DNA of 64,000 bases from Sphingobacteriales bacterium 44-15 (GTDB taxonomy: Bacteria > Bacteroidota > Bacteroidia > Chitinophagales > Chitinophagaceae). The notes under the pieces are model-generated. The model ran no database searches. It was not told where the DNA came from and was given only the letters and a program-made list of their open reading frames with translations. The DNA is taken from the NCBI GenBank assembly GCA_001899685.1, contig MKWG01000015.1:1-64000 (forward strand). The letters are read 5' to 3'. The translations under genes and the position numbers were made by a program. Below are positions 52,024-62,232 of the stretch, one piece after another; the stretch's first letter is position 1; every line of letters starts with the position of its first letter.

Positions 52024-53664
52024 TCATTCCCATCCGGGATTTTGGGTAAGGTTTTTATTGAATATCAACTCGTCCTGTGGGATAGGGAAGAGGTAATATT
52101 TTTCAGGGAATACGCTTGTAAAATACGGGCGCATGGTAAAATCATTTTCTACCCTGTTCAACCCGAATATAGGATCGGTGGTGGCGGCCAATTTCCATCT
52201 TCTTACATCGAAAAATAATTGACCCTCTCCAGGTAATTCTCGCATTCTTTCCATGCGTATGGCCTTTCTTAAATCATCTTTGGATAATCCGGAAATATGC
52301 GGCACATGTCCCCTGTCTCTTATCATATTCACAGCATCATATATATCCGAAGATGGACCTGACGCTTCATTTTTAGCTTCAGCCCATTGTAGCAGTACAT
52401 CTGCAAACCGGATAAATATAAGGTTGAGAGGGGAATCTTCCCTGTTTACATGACCATGAGCAGCATCCATCGTAAATTTGCGCCAGCCGAAAGAGGCCTT
52501 GTCCGAATTGTCTAACTGGTAAGCAGGATAAGGATTGTCATTGGCGTGATCTCCGTAAGGCCATTTCATCATGTACTGCAGGTTGCCGTTTCCAAGGATA
52601 GTGTCGCCCGGCATGATTATATTATCGTGTAAACGCTTATCTGCATTTTTATATTTTTGCTGGTACCAGGGGATCAGCACCAAACCATAATCATATTCGC
52701 TGGCATAATTTTCTCGTTTAGGCATGTCTGAAATATCAATTGCCGAACCATCCTGATTAGTGTAAGTGTTTACCACAGCCCAGGATGCAACAGTCTGAGA
52801 CCATCCGGAAACAGGAAGAGACCTCCCCCCGTACCTGAAATCCTGCTCACTTCCGAGCCCGGGATAATCAATACATTCCATATCCCATATAATTTCGCTG
52901 TTGCGTTCATTATCGGGATCAAATACGCTTGCGTAATCAGCAGGCAAACCATAGGAGTAAGGGGGGTGCATCAGTTTCTCTAATTCTTCCGCTGCTTTAG
53001 CCCAGTTCTCTGCGTATAAATAAGTTTTGCCAAGCATTGCCTGGGCAGCTCCCTTTGTAGCTCTTCCCGTATTTGACGGCGAAGTACTATAATCTACCGG
53101 TAAAGCAGCAATAGCATCAGTAAAATCTTTGATCAAAAACTGCTGTGTTTCTTCTGAAGAGCTCCGGGTTAAAGTATATGTTTCCTGAATGGGGGTAGGT
53201 TTATCTATGAGGATCAGTCCTCCGAAAGAAGCCCATAAATTAAAATAGCAAAACCCGCGGATGAATTTTGTTTCACCCACTAACCGCTGCGCTACCTCGG
53301 GCGTTAGCTTCGGATTATCGGTAATATTGGCTATGGCATCATTGCAAAGCCTGATGAGCCCGTACATGTAAGCATATTTACGCCAGATATCCCTGGTGCT
53401 GGCGGTCATTCTTCCCTGTTCCATTGTACTCCCCCCATAGTCCAGCGCATCCGGGCCCCATAGAGAATACCTCCATGTGTAATCACCAAAGTAACGTTCT
53501 CCGAGAAAATTGCCGTAAATCCCGTTTACAGCCATAGTGGCATAGTCGTCGGAGCTCCAGATAATGGAACTGGAAATAGCTGCCTGCGGTCTTGTATCCA
53601 GGAAATCCTTTTTACAACCCGTGATGACGGATAAAATGCACCCGATTAAAATAAGCTTTTTCAT
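52024..53664 (-). CDS. SusD/RagB-family outer membrane glycan-binding lipoprotein
   Basis: 546 residues. The lipobox is VITGCKKDFLDT. TPR-like helices carry the family pattern (RFIRGFCYFNLWASFGG type, AQAMLGKTYLYAENWAKAAE, LPGEGQLFFDVRRWKLA). It binds oligosaccharides at the cell surface and forms the lid of the SusC pore. I start at ATG 53664 (MKKLILIGC), 21 bases downstream of the SusC stop. Confidence 0.95.
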   Translation of the reverse strand: MKKLILIGCILSVITGCKKDFLDTRPQAAISSSIIWSSDDYATMAVNGIYGNFLGERYFGDYTWRYSLWGPDALDYGGSTMEQGRMTASTRDIWRKYAYMYGLIRLCNDAIANITDNPKLTPEVAQRLVGETKFIRGFCYFNLWASFGGLILIDKPTPIQETYTLTRSSSEETQQFLIKDFTDAIAALPVDYSTSPSNTGRATKGAAQAMLGKTYLYAENWAKAAEELEKLMHPPYSYGLPADYASVFDPDNERNSEIIWDMECIDYPGLGSEQDFRYGGRSLPVSGWSQTVASWAVVNTYTNQDGSAIDISDMPKRENYASEYDYGLVLIPWYQQKYKNADKRLHDNIIMPGDTILGNGNLQYMMKWPYGDHANDNPYPAYQLDNSDKASFGWRKFTMDAAHGHVNREDSPLNLIFIRFADVLLQWAEAKNEASGPSSDIYDAVNMIRDRGHVPHISGLSKDDLRKAIRMERMRELPGEGQLFFDVRRWKLAATTDPIFGLNRVENDFTMRPYFTSVFPEKYYLFPIPQDELIFNKNLTQNPGWE

Positions 53665-53685
53665 ATCTTTTAATTTCAATAAAAG

Positions 53686-56600
53686 TTAAAATGAGATGTT
53701 CAGTCCGAATGAAGCAGTTTTAAATAACGGATAGGTATTGGTATAATTAGGAGCAGAAGATGCACCTCCTCCGTCAGCCGAATTTGCCGCTGCCAGATTG
53801 TTGGTCTCGGGATCCATCCCCCTGTATTTCGTGAACTGAAAATAATTCTCAAGATTGATATATATTCTTGCCCGGCTTATTTTGGCTTTGCTGATAAGAC
53901 TTTGAGGAAGTGTATATCCTAACTGAATGGTCCTTATCCTGAAATAATCTCCGGGGCTCAAAAAGTAATCATTATCCCCACTGTTCCTGTCGTCGTTTAA
54001 ATATATCTTGGGAATGGTGGTGCTTTTATTTTCAGGGGTCCAGGAATCCAGCCATCTTTTTGCGTATCCATATCCTCCAACCATTGCATTAAGTCCCTCG
54101 CTGTACCCGCCAAGCTGCTTATCATATTTTGCTACTCCGTTTGCCAGCGCGTAAAAATCAAACCCTCCGTAAGCCAGGTTTATATTGACCGCATAGTTAT
54201 ACAGGGGAATAGGATGCCCTTTTAATACCATATCTGTTTCATCGGTTTGAAATATTTTATCACCATTTGCATCCTTATAAAGAAAATCACCGGGACCGGG
54301 AGTGGCATCCTGCCACGTGTATCCCTGGCTGATGAGTTGATCAATTTCTTTTTGATCCTGTATTATATGATCCACTTCTCTTACATAAAATATTCCGATA
54401 GGTTTTCCTTCTGTCCAGGATGATGCGCCGCTCCCATGGTTTTCTATCACATCGGGCCCCTTATACTTTATGATCCGGTTAGTATTATAAGCGCCCAATA
54501 CTCCTATTACCACACTCAGCTTCCCGATGTTTTCGTGGAATTTAGCATCCACTTCAATCCCTTTATTCCGTACTTCAGCCGCATTCACCAGGGGAGGATC
54601 AAGCGGACCGTTTACGCCGGGTATTGGCATGTCGGCAAGAATACCATGTGTAAATTTATCATAGTAATCAACCGTCAGGGAAAGCTTATTAAATAAGCTG
54701 ATATCTGCGCCGAAGTTTGTTACATCAGTTGTTTCCCATGAAATATCCGAATTTACAAGATATTGAGGAGCCAATCCCTGCACCTGCACACCATTAAAGC
54801 TATAATTGGAAGCGCCATATACATCCTGCCATGCATAATTCCCGATGCCATTATTGCCAAGCTTTCCCCAGGAGGCCCTGATCTTAAGAAAATCAATGGT
54901 ACTGCTGAGTGATCTCCAAAAGTTTTCTTTGGAGGCTATCCAGCCGGCTGAAAAAGAAGGGAATGTTCCCCATCGGTTTTCAGGGCTAAACCTCGACGAT
55001 CCGTCAGCGCGAAGATTAGCCTCAAATAAATATTTATTCTCGAAACTGTAATTTATCCTTCCGAAATAAGATCTTGTCCTGTACGCTTCCCCGCTGCCGG
55101 AAGTTTGAGGCTGGAATGCTGCCGCATCCAGGGAGTTGAGATCGTTGCTGACAAGCCCTAATTTGGAGCCGGAAAAATACGTGTAATCCCATTGTTCCTG
55201 GTTATAACCGGCAAGAAGCTTTACCGTATGGCTTCCGAAAGATTTTTGATACTCTGCATAAAGATCCACAACCTGCCTGTCTGTTTTATTGAAGCTTCTG
55301 TAGATGCTGGAACCATAGGGAGACCCTGTGGTCAGGAAAACATCCGTCTGGAAATTTTTTCGTGGCAGGCTGATATAACTTCCCCATGCATCAGAAATGT
55401 TTTTATCCAGAAAATAGCTCCCGGTAATATTCAGACCTGCAATGGGAGTAATGACCGCATATAATTTGCCGGTATAATTTTGCTTTTTAGTCTCGCCTCT
55501 TTGTTCATCAATCTCTTCCAGGAGATTGCCAGCCTGTGTATCAAGCCCCCCCGACATAGCGACCCCGTATATGCCATTGTAGACCGGAGTAATACTGGGA
55601 TTGGGATAAACAATAAATAAACTATTGGAGATATCAGGCGGGTTTTGCTGGAAATTACCTGTTATGATATTTCCCAGTTTGAGCCAGTCTGTTATTTTAT
55701 AACTTAGATTGTTCCTGAAGTTATACCTTTTTACACCACTCCTCAATACCACTCCGTTATTATCCTGGTATCCAATCGCGCTGTATATATTCAGTTTTTC
55801 ATTACCTCCGCGGGCAGAGATGGTATGACTTGTCAAAAGATTGGGTTTCATTATTACGTCATACCAATTGGTATTAGGGTAAAGTACCGGATCCGTTTTC
55901 GATTTTTCAGTCCATTCGGCAATACGCTCGGGAGTAAAGGCCTCTGCAACACCTGAATTTCTCTGGATCCGGTTCACCAGCTCCATATAATCGGGAGTAT
56001 AGGAGATAATGTCAAAAAGCCTGGTGGGGGCTGTGGTACCGGCATACCCGTTATAGTTGAAGGTGATCTTCCCTTCGGAGTTGCTGCCGGTTTTTGTTGT
56101 GATCAGAATAACACCATTAGCAGCACGGGACCCATATATGGCCGAAGAGGCAGCATCTTTTAGTATTGAAACGGAAGCCACATCCATAGGATTGATGGTA
56201 TTCATATCCCCGGGTTGGCCGTCAATAATGACCAATGGCTCTGAACCTCCGTTTAAAGTGCCTATTCCTCTTATATTAATAGTGGCATTGTTATTTTGAG
56301 GGTTACCTGAAGCCTGTATAACTGCCGTGCCCGCCGACAGACCTTCGAGCGCAGTAGATACATTCACAAGGGGGCGGGAAGTCATTTCTTTTGATTCGAA
56401 ATTAATGCTGGAAACAGCGCCGGTAAGGTTTACCTTTTTCTGGGTACCATATCCTACCACTATTGCTTCATCTATATCCTGTACCACTATTTTTAATACA
56501 ATGCTCAGGCTGCTGCGTCCGTTCACGGCTATTTCCTGCGACTGATACCCGATAAAGGAAAATTCGAGTTTATCGTCGGGGTTGGCAGCGATTGTAAACT

Positions 56601-57117
56601 CTCCTTTCTCATTAGTGATAGTCGTTTTATTACTCCCTTTTATTTTAACCGACGCGCCTGCCAGTGGATTGCCCGTCTCGTCGGTAATTGTGCCCGATAC
56701 ATTTATCAAAAGTACCGGATCGGGGTTCAGCGGTTGTACAGGCGGCTTGCGCTTTATTACTATGGTCTTTTCAAAGATAGTATACTCAAGAGGCAGCCCT
56801 TTCAGGCATTCATCAAGTGCAGATTGCAAGGGGACCTTTTTTAATGAAATACTTACGCTACCGGCATCTCTCAGCATTTCATCAGTGAATAAAAAGTCGT
56901 ATCCCGTCTGCTTTTTTATGGACTTGAAGATCTTGGTGACAGGAGTACTGGTAAAGGAAAGATCCACCTGCTGAGAATATCCTTTTGCTGTTACCTGCAT
57001 ACAGGCGACGAATAAAAAGATAACTGAAAATTTCATAATTAACAGCATTTTGGTTAAATGTTGCCGTTTAAGACACAGTTTGTCGAAAACAGGCGACTTA
57101 CAAATTTGTAAATGCAT
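53686..57117 (-). CDS. SusC/RagA TonB-dependent transporter with STN domain
   Basis: 1143 residues. A signal (FLFVACMQVTAKGYSQQ) precedes an STN domain (VTKIFKSIKKQTGYDFLF), a CarboxypepD_reg-like domain (ISGTITDETGNPLAGASVKI), the plug (DEAIVVGYGTQKKVNLTGA) and a 22-strand barrel ending YPLFKTASFGLNISF. The STN domain and the FecR/sigma genes upstream show trans-envelope signalling: sugar bound here signals FecR to release the ECF sigma. The N-terminal LTKMLLIMKF stretch before the signal is normal for this family. Confidence 0.95.
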   Translation of the reverse strand: MHLQICKSPVFDKLCLKRQHLTKMLLIMKFSVIFLFVACMQVTAKGYSQQVDLSFTSTPVTKIFKSIKKQTGYDFLFTDEMLRDAGSVSISLKKVPLQSALDECLKGLPLEYTIFEKTIVIKRKPPVQPLNPDPVLLINVSGTITDETGNPLAGASVKIKGSNKTTITNEKGEFTIAANPDDKLEFSFIGYQSQEIAVNGRSSLSIVLKIVVQDIDEAIVVGYGTQKKVNLTGAVSSINFESKEMTSRPLVNVSTALEGLSAGTAVIQASGNPQNNNATINIRGIGTLNGGSEPLVIIDGQPGDMNTINPMDVASVSILKDAASSAIYGSRAANGVILITTKTGSNSEGKITFNYNGYAGTTAPTRLFDIISYTPDYMELVNRIQRNSGVAEAFTPERIAEWTEKSKTDPVLYPNTNWYDVIMKPNLLTSHTISARGGNEKLNIYSAIGYQDNNGVVLRSGVKRYNFRNNLSYKITDWLKLGNIITGNFQQNPPDISNSLFIVYPNPSITPVYNGIYGVAMSGGLDTQAGNLLEEIDEQRGETKKQNYTGKLYAVITPIAGLNITGSYFLDKNISDAWGSYISLPRKNFQTDVFLTTGSPYGSSIYRSFNKTDRQVVDLYAEYQKSFGSHTVKLLAGYNQEQWDYTYFSGSKLGLVSNDLNSLDAAAFQPQTSGSGEAYRTRSYFGRINYSFENKYLFEANLRADGSSRFSPENRWGTFPSFSAGWIASKENFWRSLSSTIDFLKIRASWGKLGNNGIGNYAWQDVYGASNYSFNGVQVQGLAPQYLVNSDISWETTDVTNFGADISLFNKLSLTVDYYDKFTHGILADMPIPGVNGPLDPPLVNAAEVRNKGIEVDAKFHENIGKLSVVIGVLGAYNTNRIIKYKGPDVIENHGSGASSWTEGKPIGIFYVREVDHIIQDQKEIDQLISQGYTWQDATPGPGDFLYKDANGDKIFQTDETDMVLKGHPIPLYNYAVNINLAYGGFDFYALANGVAKYDKQLGGYSEGLNAMVGGYGYAKRWLDSWTPENKSTTIPKIYLNDDRNSGDNDYFLSPGDYFRIRTIQLGYTLPQSLISKAKISRARIYINLENYFQFTKYRGMDPETNNLAAANSADGGGASSAPNYTNTYPLFKTASFGLNISF

Positions 57118-57292
57118 AAATTTGCGTAGGTTTTTTGGTTAAGAAATAAGAGCAGTTTTAAGCGACTTGTTCTATATAAACAGTTAACCAAAGTACTGCC
57201 CGCCCCGGCTCCTAACCCGGGGCGGTTTTATCTGGCTAATTGATCTGGCATGGTGGTTTTAACAGGCTAAAAGCGGCGTAGTTTCTTAGGCA

Positions 57293-58501
57293 CTATGGCG
57301 TAACGATTATTTTTTTATCAGCAATTTTAAAATGCACCGCTCCTGTTGCCTCCAGCATTTTAAATACTTTGGACACTTCCACATTTCTTGAAATGCCGCC
57401 CCGGAAATGCTGCCGGATATTTCCTTCATATTCAATTTCAACATTGTACCACCGCATAATTTCACGCATGACCTCTTCTATGCCTGCACCGCCAAATTGA
57501 AAGCGCCCTTCTTTCCAGGCCATGACTTCTTCCATATCCGTATTGGTATCAATGTGTATGTTCCCTGCAGGTGTGATCACTGCCTGTTGACCCGGGGTGA
57601 GCATTTGTTCACTACCCCTGCTCTCTATTTTAACAGCGCCTTCCAGTAGGGTGATCCTGGTTTCGGGCTCATCTTCGTAGGCATTGATATTAAAATGAGT
57701 GCCTAATACTTTTGTGCTTACACCGTTTGCTTCCACAATAAATTGCCTTGACCTGTCTTTCGCTACTTCAAAATATACCTCGCCTGTGATGGATACTTTT
57801 CTGTCATTACCTGTAAATACTGCCGGATACCGCAAAGAAGAAGCGGCATTCAGCCATACTGTAGTGCCATCGGATAAAGTAATGGAAACAACTTTGCTTC
57901 CCTTGGGGACCGTAAGCGTATTGTACAATAGCTGACGATTGGCCGGTGCTCTCCCCCTGGCGTTGTAAACGATCTGTCCGTCAGCGGTTTTAACCACACT
58001 GGCATTGCCCTGCACCGCAACGGTACCGTTAGCCGCGCTGTCAAGTATTATATTTTGCCCGTTTGACAAGGTAATGACAGCTTTGGCAGCACCCGGAGGG
58101 GCAATGTCTTTACGGCTGTCCATAACAGCGGATATTTGTATATCTGCCCGACTGCCCCGATCCCAAAAGTTGAATGTTGCGATCATTATGATTATAACCG
58201 CTGCCGCTGCATAAGCCCATATTCTTTTTGTCCTTATCCTGTTTGCGGCTACTACAGGAGCTTTCTGATCTGTATCGTTTTCTATTGCCTTTGCAGCCGT
58301 GCTTATCCTGTTGAAAAGAGTAGCAGCTATGTCATGGTCAGCTTCTGCTGAAACAGCAGAAAGGGTTTCGTCAATGAGCGCTTCAAGATCAGCGTCATTC
58401 TTTCCTGAGTGCAATAGTTCGTTCAGGTATTTTAATTCCCCATCGGTTATGCTATCCGTAAGGTATTTCTCCAGTAACAGCCGGAAATCCTGTTTGCTCA
58501 T
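57293..58501 (-). CDS. FecR-family anti-sigma regulator
   Basis: 402 residues. A cytoplasmic N-terminal domain of about 90 residues is followed by one membrane helix (AYAAAAVIIIMIATFNFW). A periplasmic FecR domain (LSDGTTVWLNAASSLRYPAV, GEVYFEVAKD, TPGQQAVITP) and a C-terminal DUF4974 domain (VEIEYEGNIRQHFRGGI) complete it. It holds the ECF sigma inactive until the SusC STN domain signals. It is encoded between the sigma and SusC genes. Confidence 0.93.
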   Translation of the reverse strand: MSKQDFRLLLEKYLTDSITDGELKYLNELLHSGKNDADLEALIDETLSAVSAEADHDIAATLFNRISTAAKAIENDTDQKAPVVAANRIRTKRIWAYAAAAVIIIMIATFNFWDRGSRADIQISAVMDSRKDIAPPGAAKAVITLSNGQNIILDSAANGTVAVQGNASVVKTADGQIVYNARGRAPANRQLLYNTLTVPKGSKVVSITLSDGTTVWLNAASSLRYPAVFTGNDRKVSITGEVYFEVAKDRSRQFIVEANGVSTKVLGTHFNINAYEDEPETRITLLEGAVKIESRGSEQMLTPGQQAVITPAGNIHIDTNTDMEEVMAWKEGRFQFGGAGIEEVMREIMRWYNVEIEYEGNIRQHFRGGISRNVEVSKVFKMLEATGAVHFKIADKKIIVTP

Positions 58502-58585
58502 AAGTTTTATAATAGATGGTATAATATGGCTTATTCATTAAAGACGCCCGGAAAAAGCAATTGTGAGTAGGCGTTGAAAAAAAAA

Positions 58586-59179
58586 TTACAGAAAGAGTGT
58601 CGTGATGATGAAAAAAGGAAGCTGGCAGGCATTCTCGGCAAGAAACCCGCGGATAAACTTTAAAGCTTCGCTTTTGTACTGCCGGGCAGTGTCGTAGGAA
58701 ATATTGAGTTCTGCAGCAAGCTCTTTAAGGGAAAGTTGCTTTTCACTGCTTAACAGGTAGATCTGCTTTTGTTTGGGGGAGAGCCGGTTGACTGCTTTTT
58801 TTATCAGCTCTGTAATTTCCTTTGCTTCCAGTTGCTGGGAGGGTTTCCAGTTATTTTCCTGCGGATCGCCGGTTGCCGACAATTCAAAGCTATCATGATG
58901 AATTTTTTTGCGGAGCAGGGAAATAATAAGATTACGTGCAATGGTTTGTATATAATGCCCGAAATTTTGTATACCCGGCAGTTGCTCTCTTTTTATCCAT
59001 ATGCGCAGGAAAGTTTCCTGCACAATATCTTCGGCAGTGCTTTTGTCTTTCAGATAGAAAGCAGAAGCTGCATAGATTTTACCCCAGTACAACTCATACA
59101 ACTGGCGGAATGCTTCAGCATTGTTATTCGCCAGTTCATCAAGTAGTTTTCTTTCATTATATGCAAAAGAGGCAGGCAC
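58586..59179 (-). CDS. ECF RNA polymerase sigma factor
   Basis: 197 residues. Region 2 is FRQLYELYWGKIYAASAFYL with DKSTAEDIVQETFLRIW; region 4 is KAVNRLSPKQKQIYLLSSEK followed by LSLKELAAELNISYDTARQY. The only reasonable start is GTG 59179 (reading MPASFAYNER); the nearest upstream ATG is followed by a stop. It should transcribe the SusCD operon and is partnered with the FecR gene downstream. Confidence 0.93.
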   Translation of the reverse strand: MPASFAYNERKLLDELANNNAEAFRQLYELYWGKIYAASAFYLKDKSTAEDIVQETFLRIWIKREQLPGIQNFGHYIQTIARNLIISLLRKKIHHDSFELSATGDPQENNWKPSQQLEAKEITELIKKAVNRLSPKQKQIYLLSSEKQLSLKELAAELNISYDTARQYKSEALKFIRGFLAENACQLPFFIITTLFL

Positions 59180-59546
59180 GTTGTAGTTAGGTTTGGTTAC
59201 ATGCTTAACAAACTTAATAAAAGTTCCTGTCTAATATAGCATGAATGCTTAACAAAATTTATTGTACTGTAACCCGTAGCACAAAAAGAATATGCTGTAT
59301 TAATAAGGAAGGGCTGTAAAAGCCAGGATTGTATGCACTTAGTCTTTTTTTTCTCTCCTGCAGTGCGAAAAGCTTAAGTAGTAACCCTTATAAAAAAAAT
59401 TGAGGCCCATGGAAATGAGCCCCCTTTAGTTTCAACCCTAAACCCTTGAGAAAGATATATATCTTATAACTAAGATTATGCCAAACTCTGATTTAAGGAA
59501 ATAAATTGCGTCGTTTTTAAAAAAAATAATGCTTTGTTATGGAAAG
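59180..59546. other. gap upstream of the ECF sigma gene; nothing recognised
   Basis: No coding potential, no clear hairpin with T-run and no word repeat. It should hold the ECF sigma promoter (reading left) and the end of the ndk transcript. A TTAACAAA motif occurs twice near 59206 and 59252 (GCTTAACAAA), spaced about 45 bases. I could not place a -33/-7 pair. Confidence 0.4.
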
Positions 59547-59969
59547 TTAAATAGAAACCCTTTCAAGATTACTAAAGAAAAAGCTGCTTTCTATTGCTGC
59601 ATTATCATTGCTGTCGCTGCCGTGAATGGCGTTCCTTCCCAGGCTTTCGGCAAATAGTTTCCTTATAGTGCCTTCATCGGCTTTTGCGGGATCTGTGGCG
59701 CCGATCAGTTTCCTGAAGTCTTCTACTGCATTGTCTTTTTCCAGGATCGCTGCTATGATCGGACCGCTGCTCATAAATGCCACCAGCTCCCCGAAAAAGG
59801 GTCTTTCTTTATGGATGGCATAAAACTCCCCGGCTTTGGAAGCTGACAATGATGTGAGTTTTAATGCAATGACCTTAAACCCGGCTTTTATGATCTTATC
59901 CAGTATAGCGCCCGAATGCCCGTTTGCAAAAGCGTCCGGTTTGATCATGGTAAATGTTGTATTGCTCAT
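59547..59969 (-). CDS. ndk: nucleoside diphosphate kinase
   Basis: 140 residues. The phospho-His is in [22 protein letters not shown] opens the protein and [19 protein letters not shown] follows. It balances nucleoside triphosphate pools. Length is normal. Confidence 0.96.
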   Translation of the reverse strand: MSNTTFTMIKPDAFANGHSGAILDKIIKAGFKVIALKLTSLSASKAGEFYAIHKERPFFGELVAFMSSGPIIAAILEKDNAVEDFRKLIGATDPAKADEGTIRKLFAESLGRNAIHGSDSNDNAAIESSFFFSNLERVSI

Positions 59970-59988
59970 ATTTTTTTCTTTAGGGCTG

Positions 59989-59996
59989 CAAAGGTA
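59989..59996 (-). promoter_or_regulatory. -7 box TACCTTTG of ndk
   Basis: An exact TAnnTTTG match 19 bases upstream of the ndk ATG on the minus strand. No clear -33 TTTG. It is the same octamer as at corA, dapF and kdsA. Confidence 0.45.
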
Positions 59997-60198
59997 AGGC
60001 TTAGAGGAATATGTTCATAGTGGCATATTCCCATTTTCCATGGTCTTAAGGTTTCTGTCTTAGGGTAAATGTTCCAGGCTGAAATGATCTTGTTAAAGTA
60101 AGGGAACCACCGACAGAGGGATAGTTCTGGGTGCTGTTTCTCCCTGTTGAAAAAATATTTGACTGAATGGGTATTATAATTGATTTTTGCGCCTTTGT

Positions 60199-61206
60199 AT
60201 GAAACCCATTCAGGATATTTATCCGTTACTGACTATTCCCCGCCGCATCGTAATAACTATGCATCAAAAGCCGGATCCTGATGCCATGGGTTCTTCATTG
60301 GCTCTTTCCCTTATATTGTCGAAACTCGGGCATATTGTAGAGGTAATTTCGCCAACCAACTGGCCTGATTTTCTTAAATGGATGCCCGGGGCAAAAACAG
60401 TAATAGACTATGAAGCGTCGAGAGACAGGGCTAATAATGCGCTGGATGCCGCCGAGTGGTTGTTTTGCCTGGATTTTAATGCTTTGCATCGTACGAAGCA
60501 TATGGCAAAAAAGCTTGCAGAGATCAATTGTGTTAAAGTATTGATTGATCATCACGAACAGCCGGAAGAAGCTGCTTTCAACTATGGCATAAGCAACACC
60601 TGTAAAAGCTCCACTGCAGAAATGGTCTATGATTTTATTGTGGGGTCGGGTAACGAATCGCTGATAGACGAAAATGTAGCTTCCTGTCTCTATGCAGGTA
60701 TTATCGGCGATACCGGCTCATTCCGTTTTCCTGCCACGTCTGGCCGGGTGCATGAAATCGTAGCCAGGCTAAAGGAAAAAGGGCTTAAGCATTCCCTGGT
60801 GCATGAGCATCTTTATGATAACTTTCTTGAAGACAGGCTCCGGTTCATAGGACATATATTACTGCACAGGATGGAAATATTTTACGAGTACAATGCGGCC
60901 CTTATCGCCATACCCAAATCCGATCTTCTTAAATTTAACGTCCGCACCGGTGATACGGAGGGATTGGTGAATTATCCATTGACCATACAGGGCATCAAAT
61001 TATCGGGGCTTGTGATAGACAGGGATGAAGAGCGAAAATGGTCGTTCAGGAGCAAGGGTGATTTTGATGTCAACACCTTTGCCAGAAAATATTTTAACGG
61101 CGGCGGGCACTTTAATGCATCGGGAGGCAGAAGCGCCGACACACTGCAAAAAACGGTGCAGGCTTATAAAAAAGCTTTACAGGAAAACGAATCACAATTA
61201 CAATAA
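60199..61206 (+). CDS. DHH-family phosphoesterase (NrnA-like)
   Basis: 335 residues. A DHH domain has HQKPDPDAMGSSLALSL (motif I), FCLDFN (II), and VLIDHHEQPE (III), followed by GIIGDTGSFRFP (IV). A DHHA1 domain ends with FNGGGHFNASGG. These enzymes degrade short oligoribonucleotides and dephosphorylate pAp. pAp arises from sulfate assimilation, so there may be a tie to sulfur metabolism. I start at ATG 60199 (MKPIQDIYPL). Confidence 0.93.
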   Translation: MKPIQDIYPLLTIPRRIVITMHQKPDPDAMGSSLALSLILSKLGHIVEVISPTNWPDFLKWMPGAKTVIDYEASRDRANNALDAAEWLFCLDFNALHRTKHMAKKLAEINCVKVLIDHHEQPEEAAFNYGISNTCKSSTAEMVYDFIVGSGNESLIDENVASCLYAGIIGDTGSFRFPATSGRVHEIVARLKEKGLKHSLVHEHLYDNFLEDRLRFIGHILLHRMEIFYEYNAALIAIPKSDLLKFNVRTGDTEGLVNYPLTIQGIKLSGLVIDRDEERKWSFRSKGDFDVNTFARKYFNGGGHFNASGGRSADTLQKTVQAYKKALQENESQLQ

Positions 61207-61221
61207 TCATTATCAGTCATC

Positions 61222-62199
61222 ATGAAAAAGACAACATGGATTTTTGCAGCCTCCGTTTTAGGGATTGCGTTTATTTCCTGCAATAAAGGGAACAGCGCAT
61301 TTAAACATGTGAAAGGAGGAATGGAATACAAGATCATATCAAGCGGAAAAGGTGAGCCGGCCGCATACGGAGAGGTGATGAAGTTTCATTTTATACAGAA
61401 GTACAAAGATTCCACCATCAAGCAGACCTATGACCAGTTGCCCGTATACCAGCCTATTGACAGCATGCAGCTGCCTAAAGAATATTTTGACATTTTTAAG
61501 CAGGTAAGACCCGGCGATAGTATCATTACCCGTATACTTACAGACAGCGTATTTAAAGGAGGACTGGGAATGATGCCCAAAGAATTCAAAAAAGGGGAAT
61601 ACATGTTTACCAACTTCAAGGTGCTGAGCATACTGAAGCTTGATAAGATGCAGGAGGACAGGATGGCAGAAATGAAAAAAGTGATGGAGGCAGATTCTAT
61701 ACATGCTATCGGGCAGAAGATAAAAGACGATAAAGAGCTCCAGGATTATTTTGCCGGTCATAATATAAAACCTGTAAAAACGGAGCTTGGAACTTATGTG
61801 GATATCCAGGAAAAAGGCGGAGAGCCTGTTAAAGAAGGCCAGACCATGTCTGTTAAATATACAGGGAAACTGCTTGACGGCATAGCTTTTGACAGTAATG
61901 TTGATTCTTCTTTTCACCATACAGAACCATACAATGTAACCATCGGAAGGGGTGGCTCTATAGAAGGCTTTGAAGACGGGCTAAAACAGTTTGGCAAAGG
62001 CGGTAAAGGAGTGATATATATACCATCTGTACTTGGATACGGGACACATGGTTCGGGCAGGATAAAGCCTAACAGCAATCTCATATTTGAAGTGGAGATA
62101 CTTGATGTAAAAGACCCTGCCCAGCCTGTTGCGCCACCTGCGGTAGATACGGCCAGGAAACAGCTTTTAAAGCAGTTGCCGTTGAAGAAGAAAAATTAA
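61222..62199 (+). CDS. FKBP-type peptidyl-prolyl isomerase lipoprotein
   Basis: 325 residues. The lipobox is LGIAFISCNKG. A first FKBP-like domain (about 30-150) has lost the usual aromatic pocket. The second (about 190-290) is complete: GTYVDIQEKGG, GEFDSN-like IAFDSNVDSS, GSIEGFEDGLKQFGKGGKG, YIPSVLGYGTHG and LIFEVEILDV. It likely folds outer-membrane or secreted proteins. It follows the NrnA-like gene by 15 bases. Confidence 0.92.
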   Translation: MKKTTWIFAASVLGIAFISCNKGNSAFKHVKGGMEYKIISSGKGEPAAYGEVMKFHFIQKYKDSTIKQTYDQLPVYQPIDSMQLPKEYFDIFKQVRPGDSIITRILTDSVFKGGLGMMPKEFKKGEYMFTNFKVLSILKLDKMQEDRMAEMKKVMEADSIHAIGQKIKDDKELQDYFAGHNIKPVKTELGTYVDIQEKGGEPVKEGQTMSVKYTGKLLDGIAFDSNVDSSFHHTEPYNVTIGRGGSIEGFEDGLKQFGKGGKGVIYIPSVLGYGTHGSGRIKPNSNLIFEVEILDVKDPAQPVAPPAVDTARKQLLKQLPLKKKN

Positions 62200-62232
62200 T
62201 TATTGCCAGGCTGAGTTGATTGTAATATATGA

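Noticed and set aside
59380-59440. Riboswitch-like structure before the ECF sigma gene
   Set aside because: GGCCC...GAGCCCC pairing is too short and matches no riboswitch core that I know.
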